Source: Rosa chinensis (taxonomy: Eukaryota; Streptophyta; Magnoliopsida; Rosales; Rosaceae). Taken from it: a stretch of 64,000 bases of DNA. A program made the translations under genes and the position numbers. Of the stretch, positions 60,418-64,000 are shown piece after piece (position 1 is the first letter of the stretch; each line of letters starts with the position of its first letter). The stretch is from the NCBI RefSeq assembly GCF_002994745.2, contig NC_037093.1:46294384-46358383 (forward strand), written 5' to 3'. Under the pieces are notes generated by a model. The model was given only the letters and a program-made list of their open reading frames with translations, was not told the origin of the DNA and did no database searches.

Positions 60418-62719
60418 GAGACCGTGGCAGCAAGGGAAGCAGTTAATCTGCCATTTTTTACACGAGCATGAAGGAGTTCCAAGGTCCACAACATAATAAT
60501 ACTTTGATCTAACCTCATAAATATTTGTATGGGAGTAATGCACATTAAAACGGCAAGCTTTCTCCATACCTTCTTTCAAACGACCCTCCATAACAGGAGT
60601 AAGTTGTGATGTCCAAACATGAGCCTCGTCTCTCCTTTCACCCATCATCTGCATCACCTTAATCCGAGTCTGATCAAGCATAGTGTAAACTGGCATCTCA
60701 CGCTCAACAGCAAACCAAGAATTAAAAGATTCAGCTATACTATTAGCCATATTTCCATAACAGCATCCAGGGAAAAATGTGCGACACCAATTTTCAAGAG
60801 GCATATCAGCAAGAAATGAATCTATAATATCAGCGCCACTAACTTCTCTCAACTCTCTTAAATGGAAACAATATTCCTTTTCAGTACATGAATAAGCCAA
60901 CTCAAAAAACTTCTTTTTAACATCATCTTTCAAAACAGAAGACCTTTTACCGTTGTATTTACTCATAAGGTTATGCGCCAAGTGCTTGTAACAGAAAAGA
61001 TGAGGATTACTAGGAAATATCTTATCAAAAGCACTCAACAGTCCAACACCTCGATCACTAATAAACGTAATCACTCTACCATGAGGTTCCATCAAGCTCT
61101 TCAAGTGTTTGAAAAAAAAAGACCAATTAGCATCCGTCTCAGAATCACAGACACACATTGCAAGAGGAAAGAAAGCTACAAAAACAAAAGAAAAAAAGAC
61201 GTAAGTATATTTGGGGGGGAGGGGGGGGGGCGCAATAGATGTCTATTGAGGGGCAATAGATGATTGCAGCGTGCCGCTCCACAATTTCAACGAAAATAAT
61301 CCAAAAACAATAATAAACATAAAAGAAACAAAAAGGGGAAAGAAATCACAAGAAAATAAAGGAGTATTGGGGGACAATAGATGTCTATTGAGGGGCAATA
61401 GATGATTGCAGCGTGCCGCTCCACAATTTCAACGAAAATAATCCAAAAACAATAATAAACATAAAAGAAACAAAAAGGGGAAAGAAATCACAAGAAAATA
61501 AAGGAGTATTGGGGGACAATAGATGTCTATTGAGGGCCAATACATAATTGCAGCGTGCCGCTGCATCACTAACAGGAGCATGCCGTTGCAAAGTTTCAAC
61601 AAAAATAACAATAAAAGAACATAGACATTAGAAAATTACCATGATTTCCATTCTTTCCGGTTGCACAAAGAATCTGCCCCTTGTAGACACTCTTTCTAAA
61701 AGTGCCATCAACATACAACAGGGGAAGACAGAATTCAAAGCCTTGAATGCAGCCTGCATAAGCTAGGAAAAGCCTCTGAAACCGATTGCTCGATGGATCA
61801 ACTTCCAAAATAAATGAAGATCCCTGGTTAGTCTCAAACACAGCTTCCCTATACCAAGTTAGCATGTTAAACGAATTAGCCTTAGAACTGTAAATCATTT
61901 CCCTAGCCTTCTGCTTTGCTTTCCAAGCAACCTTGTACGATATATCAAACCCATAAGCTGACCTGAACTTGTTGATAATTTCCCTCGGCTTCAATGACAA
62001 GTTATAGCTAATGTCCTCTTCAATACATGTCTTGACAATTTTTGATCCCAAAAGCTCATGTTTTTGCTTCCGAAGAACACCTTTGCAAGAGTGGACATTG
62101 TCCAACTCACCAATAATAAAGCATCCATTTGCAGGCAATACATAACCACGGACATTCCACTCACATCCTTCGGTTCCCCAATTGGAACAAACCGCATGAA
62201 TTCTGTCCCAATCATTTCTAATAAACATAAAGCTGAACCCAACTTCAATAGCAAACTTTCTAAGCTTGTCTAGAAACTTAGGGGAACCACCACGAAAATT
62301 CTGCCCTACACATTGAATGTAACTAGCCCACTCATTCGACAAGTAAGAATTTTGAACTTCAGTCCTAAATGCCTCAGTGAGGTAATCATCTTCATCCACA
62401 ATACCAGAGCAGCTATCTTCAAATGAAACAGAAGCTTTTTTGCTGCAACTTACACTATTCTTCAACATCGTAATATCAACACAATCCAACTTGTAAATCT
62501 TGGCACCGCTAAACAGCATCTGGAAATCATCATCATTGCAAAGAAAAAAAAAATTGCGCATCCAGGAAGCGAATAATGAAGCTCAATACCATCAGTTGCA
62601 GAAAACTTGAAACGTTCACAAGTGTATTCAAACAAATGAGCATAGCTCATACATTGATTAATACGAAACATGAAACCTTGTCCAGAATGAGTGCATTTAA
62701 CAGCCAAGGAACTATCCAT
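60417..62719 (-). pseudogene. Mutator-like (MULE) transposase, 3'-truncated
   Basis: Exon 1 (62719 to 61640) starts MDSSLAVKCTHSGQ. A frame change at a run of T near 62550 separates the N-terminus from the rest. It includes the FLYWCH/MuDR-type zinc region (GCEWNVRGYV, VHSCKG) and LLYVDGTFRKSVYKGQIL, with the first catalytic Asp. Exon 2 (61175 to 60417) has ITFISDRGVGLLSA with the second Asp and ANSIAESFNSWF with the Glu. The SWIM finger CSCKKWQINCFPCCHG is cut just after its His, where Copia sequence begins. The catalytic triad is complete but the C-terminus is missing. Confidence 0.88.
61233..61560. repeat. 142-bp tandem repeat in the MULE intron
   Basis: CAATAGATGTCTATTGAGGG recurs at 61233, 61375 and 61517, exactly 142 bp apart, with two full units and a partial third. 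The units are nearly identical, so the array is young. The 464-nt intron (61176-61639) is almost filled by it. Confidence 0.93.
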
Positions 62720-63600
62720 ATTCCTGAAAAGAAAAAGAAAAAAAGTAAAAAACAAAACAAAATCAAACCACTGTTGCCCCCCAATAGAGGAGTCTGGAAC
62801 ACCAAAATCACTTCACAAAACAAAAACAAGTTACTATATATAAACAACTATTGCTGAACTTCAGTTTACTAGGCGTATCAAAAAAGAAGAAAAGCAGCTC
62901 TGTGAACCATCTATTGACCCCCAATATGGGTCTATTGGGGAGCAATAGACACTTCACAAATACTGAAACGGATCGTATTGTTCTAAAACTGAACCACACA
63001 AACTTAGCACAACGAAACAGATCAAACTTAGCACAACAAAAGCATGAAAATAGCAAATGGAACCAAATCAAAGATGACATTCACGCTTTTCGAAAAAGAA
63101 AAAAAAAATGAAATTAACGAAACACAAACCATACTTAGCGCAACGATTTGGAAATAACAAAACGCACAAGAAAACAAACTCAGATTCAACGAAGGTGAAT
63201 AGCAAACATGGATCCAAAAAAAAAATTGAAGAAATGGAATTGAAATCGAAGAAACAATTCAAACCGAGCTGAAGCAGAGTTGAAATATAGAGCAACATTG
63301 CTTCTTTCTCTCTCCATGCAAGCTTCTCTCTCTTCGTTCTCTCTCTCTATCGTGCGAACCAGAGCTTCTCTCTCTAAGCGAAGCTTCTCTCTCTTCGTTC
63401 GCTCGAAATTTTGAAACACACGGGTTTAATCAGGTGGAACGCTGGGTAGTTAAGAAAAAGGCAAAAATGTCAATAAAAAGATGTAAAAATTGAACTTTTG
63501 TGTAAAATGAAATAACTCTTTAGAGTATTTTGTGTAAGTGAGAATTAAAAAAACTTAATAGAGTAAGTGGGAGCATTGACTCTAAAATTAGGGTAAATTG
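62720..63600 (-). mobile_element. 5' flank of the MULE element
   Basis: It is AT-rich, with CCCCCAATA / TATTGGGG motifs (62778, 62920-62950) related to the repeat in the transposase intron, and CT-rich tracts at 63300-63400. It probably reaches to the element's right end, but the left terminal repeat is lost, so the boundary is not fixed. Confidence 0.45.
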
Positions 63601-64000
63601 ACAAAAACCCAACTTTAATATAGTTATTAGCTTATTTATTTTTTATTTTTTATGAAATATTATTTTTATTTTTTATGAAGTATTAGGAATAGCAAAGCTA
63701 GCTAAGAACAATATTGTTGGTACAGGAAAATGAGCAATTGATGCCACCTAATTGCAGGGCTCTGAAAATTAAGTGCATGGGGATTCTTCAATTAGGTTAC
63801 AACTTGCCCTCTATGCTCTGCAGACCTTATAATTTTGTTTTAAGGTCTTTTCCCGTATACTCAAACCTTGGTATTTTTCCCAACTGCCCAACACTTTGGT
63901 ATTACACTATTGTTGATAAACAATGACTAACAGGGATGGTTTAAACAAACAAATGCCTCCTGTATCCTATGTTGACCTTTAGATTCTTCTACAGTTCTAT
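63601..64000. other. Terminal stretch, nothing recognised
   Basis: AT-rich sequence with a 70-codon frame at 63714-63926 that matches no family I know. Confidence 0.5.

Noticed and set aside
1..64000. CRISPR arrays, rRNA, tRNA genes
   Set aside because: The tandem repeats lack spacers of CRISPR type. No rRNA was seen and no tRNA cloverleaf was noticed; only a tRNA-complementary primer site is present.

Overview
The window is nuclear plant DNA. It holds intron-bearing genes with plant splice sites, AT-rich spacers and many nested plant transposons. Codon use and the families present suggest a eudicot, probably Rosaceae (a weak inference). No organellar, bacterial or CRISPR sequence was seen. 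Only three host genes are supported: a WUS-clade WOX homeobox gene (minus, 15562-18313), an HMCES/SRAP abasic-site gene (plus, 26274-29173) and an F-box/WD40 gene (minus, 31840-33222). The last two carry reading-frame breaks.

Bases 1-12542 are a head-to-tail series of Helitron-like elements on the minus strand. Each ends in a GC-rich hairpin plus CTAG and abuts the next. One is split by a 1,060-bp hAT element (8-bp target duplication) filled with a 60-bp minisatellite. Another carries exon fragments of four genes: YUCCA flavin monooxygenase, OTU cysteine protease, a hypersensitive-induced-reaction (HIR) protein and an unknown first exon.

Bases 12543-37500 hold the host genes, MITEs (hAT, Harbinger-like) and 5'-truncated LINEs. 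One LINE has a clear 15-bp target duplication.

Bases 37509-60417 form a three-level nest. A Copia element is interrupted in its integrase by an 18.9-kb CACTA element (TIR CACTACACCAAAAA, target duplication GTT). The CACTA element is itself interrupted by an 11.5-kb Tat-lineage Gypsy element (target duplication TTTTT). No CACTA transposase was recognised; the element instead carries pieces of NOC4, a dynamin-related protein and other exons. The Gypsy element has a second RNase H, a 3' tandem repeat and a long spliced-looking antisense ORF. The Copia element ends at a chimeric junction with a Mutator-like transposase gene (60417-62719, minus) whose DDE residues remain but whose SWIM finger is cut.

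The main interest is gene capture by two unrelated transposon classes in one locus, and a repeated pattern of nonsense codons explained by C-to-T change.
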